From: JBBDNV01 sp040877415
GTDB taxonomy: Bacteria; Planctomycetota; Planctomycetia; Pirellulales; PALSA-1355
Length of the DNA: 40,644 nucleotides
Direction: 5' to 3'
Assembly (NCBI GenBank): GCA_040877415.1
Contig: JBBDNV010000017.1
Coordinates: 1 to 40,644 of the forward strand
Shown: positions 30,843 to 40,324 of the stretch, piece after piece
How the letters are laid out: each line of letters begins with the position of its first letter
Numbering within the stretch: the stretch's first letter is position 1
The notes under the pieces: model-generated
The model's database searches: none
Told to the model about the DNA's origin: nothing
What the model saw: only the letters and a program-made list of their open reading frames with translations
Made by a program: the position numbers and the translations under genes

Positions 30843-32603
30843 CTATTGTTTGAGTACGCGCAACAATTCCTGGATCGAGGTCACTCCCCGCGCCACCAAC
30901 AGCACGCCTTCTTCCTGTAATCCGCGCTGCTTGGCCTTGCGCGCCGCGGCCCGCAGGTTTTCCAGCTTGGGCGCGGTGGTGAGCACCTGCCGAATGCCGT
31001 CGTCGACCGCCAACAGCTCGAATATGGCGGTCCGGCCCAAATAGCCGATGCCGTTGCACTGATCGCAGACCACTTCGGGGTGTTTCGGATCGATGGGCAC
31101 GGTGGGCGGTCGATACAAAGCTGCTACGCGGCCGGCCGGCAATCCGAGCTGCCGCAGCACTTCGCCCGGCGGCGGATAGCCCTCCTTGCACTTTTCGCAC
31201 AGCTTGCGCACCAGCCGCACGTTGAGCACGCCGATGACCACGGGGGCGAATTCGGCCGGCGGAATTTTGAGCATCATGATCCGCAGCAGCGCCTCGACGG
31301 CCTCCTTGGCCCGCGCGCTGGTGATCACCAGCCGATCCTGTCGGGCCTGGTCGCAGAGAATCGAGAGGGTTTCCAGATCGGCGACGTCGCGCAGCACGAT
31401 CACGTCGGGATACGTGCGAATGAGCTTGGGCAGCACCATGGCCGGCGTTTCGCCGGCCAGGCTGGAGTAGTTCGCCGGGTGCACGTTTTCGATTTCGCGG
31501 TGCGGCTTGTCGCCGTCGGACACTTCCGAGAAGCCGCGCGTGAAGCGGTCGAGGCTCGAAAGCACCTGGTCGATGGTGGTCGTCAATCCGCCGGCGGGCA
31601 GCGCCGAGAAGATAAACAGGCCTTTTTGCCGCAGCAGTCCGATTAACGCCTCTTGCGTTTTCTGCCGCATGCCCAGCTCGTCGAGCGTGTGGAAGGGGAC
31701 GTCTTTGGTGTCGAATTGCAGCACGGCGCGCTCGCCGGTTTGCGTGCCCTGGCTGTTCAGCTTGCAGGTGTACTTTCGCTTCGCGGCCTCGAGGGCGAAT
31801 TGCCCGGCCTGCCGCGCGCGGCGATCGGCCGCTTTCAGCGCGGCCAGCCCCTTGAACACCTCGAGGATGGGGTCGCCCACTTCGCGCGCCAGGGCCGAGC
31901 GGTCGTGCCACACCCCGTCGACCTGGTAGCGCACGCTGACGGACTGCGGCGTGTAGTCGAGCATGACGTGCGTGGCGCGTTGTTTCAGCGCGTCGTCGAC
32001 CAGCTCGCGCGCCGGCATGAAGCCGGCCGATTGCCGCGCGGTAAGCAGGTTGACGTTGTCGTCGCGCTCCGACGCGCCGCCCATGGCCGTGAGCTGGATA
32101 TCGGGACCGAGCTCGCGCGGATCGACGTCGGCCCCTTCCATCTTGATTCCGATCGAGTTCATCTTTCGCACGAACCAGCGGCGCAGATGCTTGCCGGTGA
32201 GCACCTTGTCGTACGACGACTTCACCTGCATGTTGCGATACGTAATGTACGTGGCCAAAGGCGCGACGTAGGCCACGAGCACCAGGAAGATGCCGATAAC
32301 GAAAATCGGAATGATCCAGAGCAAAACGATCGCGACAAAAAAGCTGAAGAAGACGATGGGATTCCAGATCGCCCAGCGCAGCCCGAGCGCCTGGGCGTCG
32401 GCGCTGATCCAATCGCTCGAGCGGACCCAGGCCAGGAAAACGAGCCACGCCCCCATGATTTTCCAGGGGCTCAGGTAAAAGCCGGTGCCGCGGATGAACG
32501 AACCGGTGGACGGCCAAAGATCGGGCGCTTGCGCCCACGCGCTTGTGGCGCCGGCGGCCCACAGGGCAATCGCCCCGGCTAACACGACAAACACGCGCAG
32601 CAT
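30843..32603 (-). CDS. Membrane-anchored PilB/GspE-like ATPase with degenerate Walker motifs
   Basis: The 586-residue product starts with a signal-like hydrophobic segment (about 4-20) and two or three more hydrophobic stretches (about 47-60, 82-122) that are not typical of cytosolic GspE/PilB. From about 190 it follows the type II/IV secretion ATPase layout. The Walker A loop reads SALPAGGLTTT (332-343), where Leu340 stands in place of the catalytic Lys. The Walker B segment reads VIVLRDVADLET (401-412), with Asp406 where Glu is expected and Arg405 for Gly. The zinc-binding tetracysteine CEKC (469-472) and CDQC (513-516), followed by GYLGRTAIFELL, is intact. It is therefore a pseudo-ATPase of the family or uses a changed mechanism. 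Its start overlaps the pilT stop by one base (TAATG). Confidence 0.9.
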   Translation of the reverse strand: MLRVFVVLAGAIALWAAGATSAWAQAPDLWPSTGSFIRGTGFYLSPWKIMGAWLVFLAWVRSSDWISADAQALGLRWAIWNPIVFFSFFVAIVLLWIIPIFVIGIFLVLVAYVAPLATYITYRNMQVKSSYDKVLTGKHLRRWFVRKMNSIGIKMEGADVDPRELGPDIQLTAMGGASERDDNVNLLTARQSAGFMPARELVDDALKQRATHVMLDYTPQSVSVRYQVDGVWHDRSALAREVGDPILEVFKGLAALKAADRRARQAGQFALEAAKRKYTCKLNSQGTQTGERAVLQFDTKDVPFHTLDELGMRQKTQEALIGLLRQKGLFIFSALPAGGLTTTIDQVLSSLDRFTRGFSEVSDGDKPHREIENVHPANYSSLAGETPAMVLPKLIRTYPDVIVLRDVADLETLSILCDQARQDRLVITSARAKEAVEALLRIMMLKIPPAEFAPVVIGVLNVRLVRKLCEKCKEGYPPPGEVLRQLGLPAGRVAALYRPPTVPIDPKHPEVVCDQCNGIGYLGRTAIFELLAVDDGIRQVLTTAPKLENLRAAARKAKQRGLQEEGVLLVARGVTSIQELLRVLKQ

Positions 32604-33787
32604 TAGAGGATCCCGGGTTGCGAAACGGCGATGCCTTTGAGAGCCATTTTCAGGGCTTCCGTGTTCGGGGCCACTTCCAAGGCGACCGCCCGGTCGATCA
32701 GCTCGCGATTCACCAGCTCCGTCAAGCTCATCGTAAAATCCTGCATTCCTTCGCGGGTCGACATGCGGATGGCATCCGGCAGCTTGTCGTCTTTTTCTTC
32801 CAGGATCAGTTTGCGCACCGTGGGCGAAAAGGTCATGATTTCGACCGTGGGCACGCGGTCGACTCCCGGCTTGATCGAGGGCAGCAGTTTCTGGGCCACG
32901 ATCCCGCGCATGTTGAACACCATCGCGCTGCGCAGCGCCGGGTGCATGTCGGCGGGGAACAGGTCGAGAATTCGGCCGATGGTCGTGGCGGCGCTCGAGG
33001 CGTGAATCGTGCCGAACACCAGGTGCCCCGTTTCGGCCGCGTGGATGGCCGTCATGAACGTTTCGCGATCGCGCATTTCACCCACCAGCATCACGTCGGG
33101 ATCTTCGCGCACCGCGTGCTTCATCCCGATTTCAAAATCCTTCACGTCCAGCCCGATCTCGCGCTGGTTGATCAGGCACTTGTCCTCGGTGTAGATGAAT
33201 TCGATCGGGTCTTCCAGCGTGAGAATGTGCTTGCGATAGTGGGCGTTGACCCAGTTGAGCATCGAGGCGATCGTGGTCGTCTTGCCCGAACCGGTCACGC
33301 CGGCCAAGAGGACCATACCCTGATCGAACTTGCACAGCTCCTCCATGATCGGCGGCAGGTGCAAGCCCTCAAAATTGGGGATCCAGTTGCTCACGCGCCG
33401 GGCCACCAGCCCCATGTGCCCCATCTGCCTGAGCATGTTGACGCGGAACCGCCAGCGAACGCCGTCCACCTCGATGGCGTGCGCAAAGTCGGCCCCGCCG
33501 GTCTCTTCGTAAATCCTGCGGTTGCGCTCGTCGAGCATCGGCATCAACAGCCGTTCCATCTCCTCGTCGTCGATCGGCCCGCGGTTCAGCGGGCGCAACG
33601 TCCCCTTGACGCGCACGTGCGGCGCGACCTCCGCCTTCAGGTGCAAATCGCTCCCTTCGAGCTTCACCAGGGCGGTGAACAGTTTGTCGACTTCCAGCTC
33701 TCGCTTGCGCACGGAGTGTTTCTTCAGTTGTCTCGGGTCAACAACAGCCGGTCTTTTTACTTGCCTTGGGTCCGAAGTGGTAGCCAC
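32603..33787 (-). CDS. pilT: PilT-family retraction ATPase
   Basis: This 394-residue cytosolic ATPase has an N-terminal PAS-like domain and a RecA-like core. Walker A is GVTGSGKT (163-170), the Asp box is HILTLEDPIEFIY, Walker B is LVGEMRDRET and the His box is LVFGTIHAS. PilT depolymerises type IV pili; in planctomycetes the pilus partner genes are often dispersed and none are in this window. The gene starts with GTG at 33787 preceded by GGAGGAGGC. It is translationally coupled to the degenerate PilB-like gene and heads the operon. The N-terminal 30 residues are basic and not conserved-looking. Confidence 0.95.
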   Translation of the reverse strand: MATTSDPRQVKRPAVVDPRQLKKHSVRKRELEVDKLFTALVKLEGSDLHLKAEVAPHVRVKGTLRPLNRGPIDDEEMERLLMPMLDERNRRIYEETGGADFAHAIEVDGVRWRFRVNMLRQMGHMGLVARRVSNWIPNFEGLHLPPIMEELCKFDQGMVLLAGVTGSGKTTTIASMLNWVNAHYRKHILTLEDPIEFIYTEDKCLINQREIGLDVKDFEIGMKHAVREDPDVMLVGEMRDRETFMTAIHAAETGHLVFGTIHASSAATTIGRILDLFPADMHPALRSAMVFNMRGIVAQKLLPSIKPGVDRVPTVEIMTFSPTVRKLILEEKDDKLPDAIRMSTREGMQDFTMSLTELVNRELIDRAVALEVAPNTEALKMALKGIAVSQPGIL

Positions 33788-33879
33788 GCCTTGCCTCCTC
33801 CTTCTCTATTCCCCCTATTCCTATCGTAACCGATCGGGCCATCCCGATCTCGGGCCGCGCTGGCGGCTTCGTCGGTCCA

Positions 33880-34653
33880 TTATAGAACCTCGCGGACCGG
33901 GATGCCCCGATCACGCATCACGCGCTTGGTTTGGGCAATCGTGTACTGGCCGAAATGGAAGATGCTGGCCGCCAGCGCCGCGTCGGCATGGCCCAGCAAG
34001 ATGGCGTCGGCCAGATGCTCCGGCTTGCCGGCTCCGCCGCTGGCCACGACCGGGATGGTCACCGCGTCGCTCACGGCGCGGGTGATCTCCAGATCGTAGC
34101 CGTTTTTGGTTCCGTCGGCATCCATGCTCGTAAGCACGATTTCGCCGGCGCCCAGTCGTTCCACCTCTCGGGCCCAGGCCACGGCTTCGAGCCCGGTGGG
34201 GCGCCGGCCGCCATGCGTGTGAACCTCCCACATCTGGCTGCCATTGTTGGGAACCCGCTTCGGGTCGATGTTCACGACGATGCACTGGCTGCCGAACCGG
34301 TCGGCCGCCTGGCGCACGAAGTCGGGATTTTCGGCCGCGGCCGAATTGATCGACACCTTGTCGCTGCCGGCCAGGAGCAGTTGGCGAATGTCGTCCAGCG
34401 TGCGAATTCCACCGCCGGTGCACAAGGGCATAAACACCATCTCGGCGGTGCGGCGCACGACGTCGAGCATGATGTCGCGCCCCTCGTGGCTGGCCGTAAT
34501 GTCCAGAAACACCAGCTCGTCGGCCCCTTCCTCTTCGTACCGGGCCGCCACGGCCACCGGGTCGCCGGCATCGCGCAGATTGACGAAGTTGGTGCCTTTG
34601 ACCACCCGGCCCCGATCAACGTCGAGGCATGGAATGACGCGCTTGGCGAGCAT
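33880..34653 (-). CDS. hisF: Imidazole glycerol phosphate synthase subunit HisF
   Basis: The 257-residue (beta/alpha)8 protein has MLAKRVIPCLDVDRGRVVKG with catalytic Asp11 and, in the VVNIDPKR segment, catalytic Asp130, both at the positions known from the family. Phosphate-binding segments are PLCTGGGIRTLDDIRQLLL and VASGGAGKPEHL. It closes the imidazole ring in histidine synthesis with HisH, which is not in the window. The ATG at 34653 matches the family start; the open frame extends 40 codons upstream. It is an isolated his gene between a kinase gene and the pilT operon, 92 bases before the pilT start. Confidence 0.96.
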   Translation of the reverse strand: MLAKRVIPCLDVDRGRVVKGTNFVNLRDAGDPVAVAARYEEEGADELVFLDITASHEGRDIMLDVVRRTAEMVFMPLCTGGGIRTLDDIRQLLLAGSDKVSINSAAAENPDFVRQAADRFGSQCIVVNIDPKRVPNNGSQMWEVHTHGGRRPTGLEAVAWAREVERLGAGEIVLTSMDADGTKNGYDLEITRAVSDAVTIPVVASGGAGKPEHLADAILLGHADAALAASIFHFGQYTIAQTKRVMRDRGIPVREVL

Positions 34654-34813
34654 GGAAAGCAGCCGGCTGGGAAAGTCGTAACCTGTTCCGTAGAACCCGC
34701 CTAGGAACGTCGCTTGGACGTCGGCGGGGCATTTTGCAGCCTCCAATTTACGCTCGTCCCCCGTAGTGGTCAACGGGCCGCGTTTTCCGCCAGAACTCTC
34801 GTATACTAGCGAA

Positions 34814-34841
34814 AAGCCCAGGGAAGGCCTTCCCTGAGCTT
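34814..34841 (-). terminator. Intrinsic terminator of the kinase gene
   Basis: On the minus strand AAGCTCAGGGAAGG pairs with CCTTCCCTGGGCTT with a wobble and is followed by TTTTCG. It lies about 40 bases after the kinase stop at 34882. The stem is nearly identical to the terminator at 24911-24940. Confidence 0.8.
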
Positions 34842-34881
34842 AGGAACTACTGGCCGAACGAATCGGCGACGCGCGGGCCGT

Positions 34882-37800
34882 TTACGGCGCCGACTCGCCG
34901 CGCGTGGCATCCTTGTCGGCCGGACCGGCCACGGCTTCGTTTGCGGCGTCGAATTCCGCGAAAAGACGCTTCGCGTTGTGGACCCCGAACTTCACGGCCC
35001 AAAGCGACAAACCTTGGTCATAATGTGTGGTGATCTTTTGCAGCCGAGCCATCGTTTCGCCGGCGCGTTGGCGGGCCTGGCGCGACTGGTCGCGTTTGCC
35101 CAGTGCGCGATATGCTCGGGCCAGATGGTATTCCGCTATTAACCGACTAAGCTCGATCTGGTCCTTTTGTTGCGGCCGGGCCAATGCGGCTACTGCGTGC
35201 AGCGGCAGAGCGGCAGTCAACACCTTGACTGCCTCGTCCGTTTGGCCCGCCAGATTGAGCGCGCCGCCCAGGGCGGTGGCATAGACCGGGTTCAGCCGAT
35301 CCTTGGCCGCCAACGTGCGCCCCATTTGAATGGCCTTCTCCCAGTTATCGACGGCGTCGTCGCCCACCACAACCGCCACTAAGGTGCAGAGAATTGCATT
35401 GGGACTTTCATTGTCGCCATGTCGGTCCAACAGGTCGCGGCACGTGGCGCGATATCCCGAATCGTCGCCTGCGGCCAACTGCAACAGCGCGCGCTGGAAC
35501 ATAAATGGCCAGTGGTGATGACTTGCCTCGTCGGCGCTGGCATAAGCATCGGCTGCCTCGCGCCAATGGCCGGTCAGCGCCGCGGCATCGCCACACATCG
35601 AGTAAATCGCGGCGTTGCCCGCCGCGAGAGATACGGCCTTGGCAAATGCCCCAGAGACATGCTCCCAGTCGCTGCCCGCGTACGCCGAATACATGGCGAG
35701 CCCGGCGTACAAGTATCCCAGCATGTGCGAGCGCACTTGCTCGTCGACGCTGCCTGGCTGCCTGGCCTCCCAGCGGCTAATCGCGGTTTGGTAAGTCTCA
35801 AGGGCCTCCGCCGCTTGTCCCAATCTGGCCTGAGACTCCGTGAGCCTGCTGTACGAAATAATCAGGTTTTCTTGATAGCCTGGAACTGCTGGGTTTTCCG
35901 CGGCGAGCTTTTCTCTGATCGGAATCGACTTGCGGAAAAATGCCTCGGCCTTGGCATCGCGGCCCTGTTGATACTGCAAATATCCTGCGTGGTCGTAAAT
36001 GAAAGCCAGCCTGTTCTGCTCGCCCAGATCGGCGAGATTTTCCTGCGAGAGTTTTTCTTGGATCGCGATCGCCTTGCCATAGGTCGCCTCCGCATCTGCC
36101 CAGCGGGCCATTCGTGCTTGCAGATCAGCCAGACTGTGGTGATCTAAGGCCAGGTTCCCCTGGTGCATCCTGCCCCCGGGATTTTCTCGCACAATTTTTT
36201 CGTCGATATCGATCGCCTTTCGGTATGACGCCTCGGCATCGGTCATGCGGCCCGCCGCTCCCTGGAGTAAAGCGATCTGTCTGAAACTCGAGGCTACCGC
36301 GCTTTGATACTCAGGCGCGCCGTGGTTTTCGTGAATGAGTTTTTCGCGAATATCGAGCGCTTTCTGCGCCAACGTCTGGGCCTCATCCGCGCGGTGCGCC
36401 CATCGCTCTAGATCCGAAAGCTGTTGACAGCTTGAAGCCAAGGCGGCCTGGTATTCGGGAACCGCGGGGTTTTCACGCACGAGCTTCTCGCGAATCTCCA
36501 GGGCCTTGCGGTACGCCGCTTGGCCTTCCGCTGATTCGCCCAGATAGTTTCGGATATTGCCCACGCGCGAGTACGTCGCCGCCAACTCGGCCAGAACGTC
36601 CGGGTCGTCCCCCTCGTCTTGCAAAAAGCCTTCATAGTAGGCAAGCGCCTTTTGCAATAGCTGTTTGCGCAGCGGCTGCAACCCCGGCGCGTTGGCCATT
36701 TCGCCCTCGCTGATAGCCGTAAACGAATCGTCAACGGCCTGACGCGCCTTGCGCAGCGCCACCACGGTGCGCGCCCGTTCCGATTCCGCCTCGCTGGCCC
36801 GCGCGCTGGCTTCCAACGCAAAGTATGTCGAGATGCCCGCCCCCACGGCCAGGACCAGGACCACTGCCGTCCCCAGCGCGGCCACCGCACGGTTGCGCTT
36901 GCACCAGCGCCAGGCGCGCGACGCGCGTCCCACCGGGCGAGCCGCGATGGGCTGGCCGTTCAAGTAACGGGCCAGGTCATCGGCCAGGGCTTGCCCGGTT
37001 TGATAGCGCCGGGCCGGGTCCTTCTCCAGACATTTGAGCGTAATAGTTTCCAGATCCCGCGGAATGCGGGCATTGAGCCTGCGCGGGCTCGGGGGCTCGT
37101 CGCGCAGTATCTGCACCACGAGCATCCGCGCCTCGCCGCGAAAGGGCGTTTCGCCGGTCAATAGCTCATAAAGAATCACGCCCAGCGAATAGATGTCGGC
37201 ACGGCGGTCGGCCTGGTGCCCTTCGCCACGCGCTTGCTCCGGTGACATGTAGGCCGGGGTCCCCAGCACCTGCCCGGCCACGGTGATCGTCACGTCGTCG
37301 GCCGCCCGCCGCGCCAGCCCAAAATCGATCACGTGCGGCTCGCTGTCCAAGTCGATCATAATGTTGCCGGGCTTGAGATCGCGATGGACCACTCCGGCCT
37401 CGTGGGCGTGGTGCAAGGCTTGAGCGATCGTGACGACCAGCTCAACAGCTTCGCGCATGGTGAGACGCTGGCCGGAGAGCCATTCCCGCAGATTGGCCCC
37501 CTCGATATAGTCGCTGACGATGTAGAGCGTGTCGTCCTCGCGCCCCACCTCGTGTACGCCCACGATGTGCGGATGCTTAAGTTGGGCCGCGGCCCGCGCG
37601 TCGCGCAGAAACAGTTCCGTTTGCTGCGCGTCGAGCTGTCCGTGGCGGGGAATTTTGATCGCCACCTGGCGCTCGAGCTTGGTGTCGCGCGCCTTCCACA
37701 CGCTGCCGAACTTGCCGATGCCCACTTCTTCCACTAGCTCGAAGTGGCCCAGCATGCGCGTGCGGGCCTGGTAGGTGGCGGTCGAGTCGGACCCCACCAG

Positions 37801-37899
37801 GCTGAAACTGCTGCCGCAGGAGGGGCAGAGAATCTCGGTCCAAGAGGCGTCGGGGACCGAATCGAAGGGAGCGTGACAGCGGGGACAGCGCACCTGCAT
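34882..37899 (-). CDS. Ser/Thr protein kinase with zinc ribbon, membrane segment and TPR repeats
   Basis: The 1005-residue product begins with a zinc ribbon (C5, C8, C25, C28) and then a Hanks-type kinase domain: G-loop GIGKFGSVWKA (60-70), K82 in VAIKIPR, VHRDLKPGNIMID with D174, and IDFGLARR with D192. All catalytic residues are in place, so an active kinase is expected. A membrane segment (about 338-362, ALGTAVVLVLAVGAGISTYF) separates it from the extracytoplasmic or periplasmic part. That part carries at least five TPR-like repeats of about 48 residues (461-720, recurrent pattern AYRKALEIREKLVREN) and a further helical tail. Kinases of this layout are abundant in planctomycetes. I chose the ATG at 37899 because GGAGGA lies 6 bases upstream; the open frame extends to 37989. 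Confidence 0.93.
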   Translation of the reverse strand: MQVRCPRCHAPFDSVPDASWTEILCPSCGSSFSLVGSDSTATYQARTRMLGHFELVEEVGIGKFGSVWKARDTKLERQVAIKIPRHGQLDAQQTELFLRDARAAAQLKHPHIVGVHEVGREDDTLYIVSDYIEGANLREWLSGQRLTMREAVELVVTIAQALHHAHEAGVVHRDLKPGNIMIDLDSEPHVIDFGLARRAADDVTITVAGQVLGTPAYMSPEQARGEGHQADRRADIYSLGVILYELLTGETPFRGEARMLVVQILRDEPPSPRRLNARIPRDLETITLKCLEKDPARRYQTGQALADDLARYLNGQPIAARPVGRASRAWRWCKRNRAVAALGTAVVLVLAVGAGISTYFALEASARASEAESERARTVVALRKARQAVDDSFTAISEGEMANAPGLQPLRKQLLQKALAYYEGFLQDEGDDPDVLAELAATYSRVGNIRNYLGESAEGQAAYRKALEIREKLVRENPAVPEYQAALASSCQQLSDLERWAHRADEAQTLAQKALDIREKLIHENHGAPEYQSAVASSFRQIALLQGAAGRMTDAEASYRKAIDIDEKIVRENPGGRMHQGNLALDHHSLADLQARMARWADAEATYGKAIAIQEKLSQENLADLGEQNRLAFIYDHAGYLQYQQGRDAKAEAFFRKSIPIREKLAAENPAVPGYQENLIISYSRLTESQARLGQAAEALETYQTAISRWEARQPGSVDEQVRSHMLGYLYAGLAMYSAYAGSDWEHVSGAFAKAVSLAAGNAAIYSMCGDAAALTGHWREAADAYASADEASHHHWPFMFQRALLQLAAGDDSGYRATCRDLLDRHGDNESPNAILCTLVAVVVGDDAVDNWEKAIQMGRTLAAKDRLNPVYATALGGALNLAGQTDEAVKVLTAALPLHAVAALARPQQKDQIELSRLIAEYHLARAYRALGKRDQSRQARQRAGETMARLQKITTHYDQGLSLWAVKFGVHNAKRLFAEFDAANEAVAGPADKDATRGESAP

Positions 37900-38039
37900 A
37901 ATGATCCTCCGACGCAACGACGTCGAGGGCGAGCTGATTCTCAAACGGAGATTGTCCAGTCCCGGCGTGGGCGTGTCCAGCAAACACACCGCAAGGGGGG
38001 GTCATTCACTCGTGTCGCACGGCCGGCGATTGGTCGCCT

Positions 38040-40046
38040 CTACTGGGAAAACACCTCGTCCGAACCGACTGTTTCGATGGTTCGCCGGCAATCGGGAAGC
38101 GATTCGAGAAACAGCCGACCGTAGGGCTTCGTGCGGACGCGCGGATCGAGGATCACCACCAGCCCGTGGTCCCGCTTCGAGCGGATCAGACGCCCAAAAC
38201 CCTGCTTGAGCTTGAGCACCGCCTCGGGAAGCTGGTAATCGGTAAACGGGTTGCCGCCGGCGGCGCGGATCGCCTCCAGCCGGGCCGCTAGCAGCGGGCG
38301 GTCGGGAACGCTGAACGGCAGCTTGGTGATGATCACGTTTTGCAAAGCGTCGCCGGGGACGTCGACTCCCTGCCAGAAACTGTCGGTGCCCAACAGCACG
38401 CTGCGCGGGTTGGCGCGAAACTTTTCGATCATCGCCGTGCGCGGCAAGCCGTCGGCCTGGCAGTACAAGCCGAGGTTCCGCTCGGCCAGCCACGGCGTCA
38501 GTTGAGCCGCCACGCGCTTCATCATGTCGTAGCTGGTAAACAGCACGAACGCCCGGCCGTCGGTGCGAGCCACGTAGCGGCGGATCATCTCGACGGCGGC
38601 CCGCTCGTAGCGGTCCTTTTCGTCGTTTGGGTCGGGCATTCCCTCGGGGAGCACCAATTCCGCCTGTCGGCGATAGTCGAAAGGGCTGCCCCAGCGGCGG
38701 CACTCGGCCCGCTTCAGCCCGATCCGCGATTTGAAGAACTCAAACGAGCCGCTGCGCCCGACCGCCAGCGTGGCGCTCGTCATCACGACGGTCGAAACCT
38801 TTTCGAACAGGTGCGCGCGCAGCGCCGGACCGACGTCCAGGGGCGCCGAGGCCAGGCTGATTCGCCGGCGTCCGCGGCGGCTGCGCGCGGTGTCAACCCA
38901 ATAGACCGTTTCCGCCTCGCGCTGCGTCCGCCAATCTTCGACGAGGCCCGCCAGCGCCTGCAATCGTTCGGCGGGGGCCAGAAAATCGGGCCGCTCGTCG
39001 TCGGGCACTCGCGCGCCGCACTTTTTAAGCGTGCGCGCCAGCTTCTCAAGCGCCGGGCTGAGCTCGTTTTCGACAATCTCGGGCTCGCCGACGCGCACGG
39101 TGGGCTTTCCCTGCCGCTCGACCCAATCCCCCAGCGCACAGAAGAACTCCTCGGCCTGATAGCGACACTGCTCGACTTCCTGCTGCGCGTCGCCCATCTT
39201 GTGATGCACGAGCAAGCCGCGATTCGTGCGGTCGTTGTAGAGTTTCCCCAGCACGTACTCGACCTGCCCCCAGGACAGGTTCACGCCCAAATGATCGCTG
39301 GCCACGTTCTGGAGGTTGTGGGCTTCGTCGAAAACCACCACGTCGTAGTCGGGCAGAATGCTGGCGCCCGCGCGCCGCAGCGCCAGGTCGCTAAAAAACA
39401 GCGCATGATTGACGACCAGAATTTGGGCATTCTGCGCGCGGCGCCGGGCCCGGTAGTAGAAACATTGCTCGTAGGTCGGGCATTGCCGGCCCAGGCAGTT
39501 GACGCTGTCGCTTTCCACCTCGTCCCACACGCCCGCCAGCGGCCGGTAATCCAAGTCCGATAGCGAGCCGTCGCTCGTGGCCCGCGACCAATCGCCGATC
39601 GCCCGCAATTGGGCGAAGTCCTCGTCGTGGTGAAAGAGGTTGGCGGCGCGGCCGGCGGCCAGCCGCAGACGGCGAAGGCTCAAATAGTTGTGCCGCCCCT
39701 TGACCAGCACGGCCGAAAACTCCAGCGGAATCACGCTGTTGAGCAGGGGCAAATCCTTGCCGATCAACTGTTCCTGCAGGCTGATCGTGTGGGTGGAAAC
39801 GATGACGCGCCGCTTGGGCTTTTCGCCGCTCGTGGGAGTCTCTCCGGCGACGGCCAGGATGGCGGGCACCAGGTACGCGAAACTCTTGCCCACCCCCGTT
39901 CCGGCCTCAGCCACGAGATGGTGCGGCGCGCGAATCGCATCGGCCACGGCTTCGGCCATCGCCAGTTGCTCGTCGCGCCTTTCGTAATGTTCCAGCCGCT
40001 CGGCGATGCGGCCGTCGGGACCCAGGATTTCGGCCGGGGTGAGCAT
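38040..40046 (-). CDS. dinG: DinG/XPD-family ATP-dependent DNA helicase
   Basis: The 668-residue superfamily 2 helicase has Walker A AEAGTGVGKSFAYLVPA (48-55), the DEAH box VVVFDEAHNLQNVA (240-243) and helicase motifs III to VI in the C-terminal half, including TSATLAV and the SFWQGVDVPGDAL region. Three Fe-S ligands, C184, C189 and C195 (CLGRQCPTYEQCFYY), have the spacing of E. coli DinG. The first ligand should be the Cys in the GRxNYLC motif, but here it is Ser123 (KGRHNYLSLRRL). It unwinds DNA or R-loops with 5'-3' polarity in DinG relatives. The gene name is by family; YoaA-like identity is not excluded. The ATG at 40046 opens the expected N-terminal motif. Confidence 0.92.
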   Translation of the reverse strand: MLTPAEILGPDGRIAERLEHYERRDEQLAMAEAVADAIRAPHHLVAEAGTGVGKSFAYLVPAILAVAGETPTSGEKPKRRVIVSTHTISLQEQLIGKDLPLLNSVIPLEFSAVLVKGRHNYLSLRRLRLAAGRAANLFHHDEDFAQLRAIGDWSRATSDGSLSDLDYRPLAGVWDEVESDSVNCLGRQCPTYEQCFYYRARRRAQNAQILVVNHALFFSDLALRRAGASILPDYDVVVFDEAHNLQNVASDHLGVNLSWGQVEYVLGKLYNDRTNRGLLVHHKMGDAQQEVEQCRYQAEEFFCALGDWVERQGKPTVRVGEPEIVENELSPALEKLARTLKKCGARVPDDERPDFLAPAERLQALAGLVEDWRTQREAETVYWVDTARSRRGRRRISLASAPLDVGPALRAHLFEKVSTVVMTSATLAVGRSGSFEFFKSRIGLKRAECRRWGSPFDYRRQAELVLPEGMPDPNDEKDRYERAAVEMIRRYVARTDGRAFVLFTSYDMMKRVAAQLTPWLAERNLGLYCQADGLPRTAMIEKFRANPRSVLLGTDSFWQGVDVPGDALQNVIITKLPFSVPDRPLLAARLEAIRAAGGNPFTDYQLPEAVLKLKQGFGRLIRSKRDHGLVVILDPRVRTKPYGRLFLESLPDCRRTIETVGSDEVFSQ

Positions 40047-40324
40047 ACTGGTTCGTCGCCTAGCGCCAGGTGCTGAGTGTGCGCTTCAGGCTAACAATTT
40101 GGCCCGCCGCCGAACAGGCGCGCTTGAGAGTGCCTCTGCAATTCCCCAATCAATAACTCCGGTTTTGCGACCTGGAGCGGATTTCCGCAGCGCGCCCGCC
40201 CGCGCGCCGTTTTGCAAGCTAGGTTCCCCTTAGACGATAGCGCCGGCGGCACGACTTGCTCTGGGCGTCCGGAGCGCGGCCGCGAGTGCGCCGATTTCTC
40301 CGTCCTTGGCCTGAGGTGTCGAGT

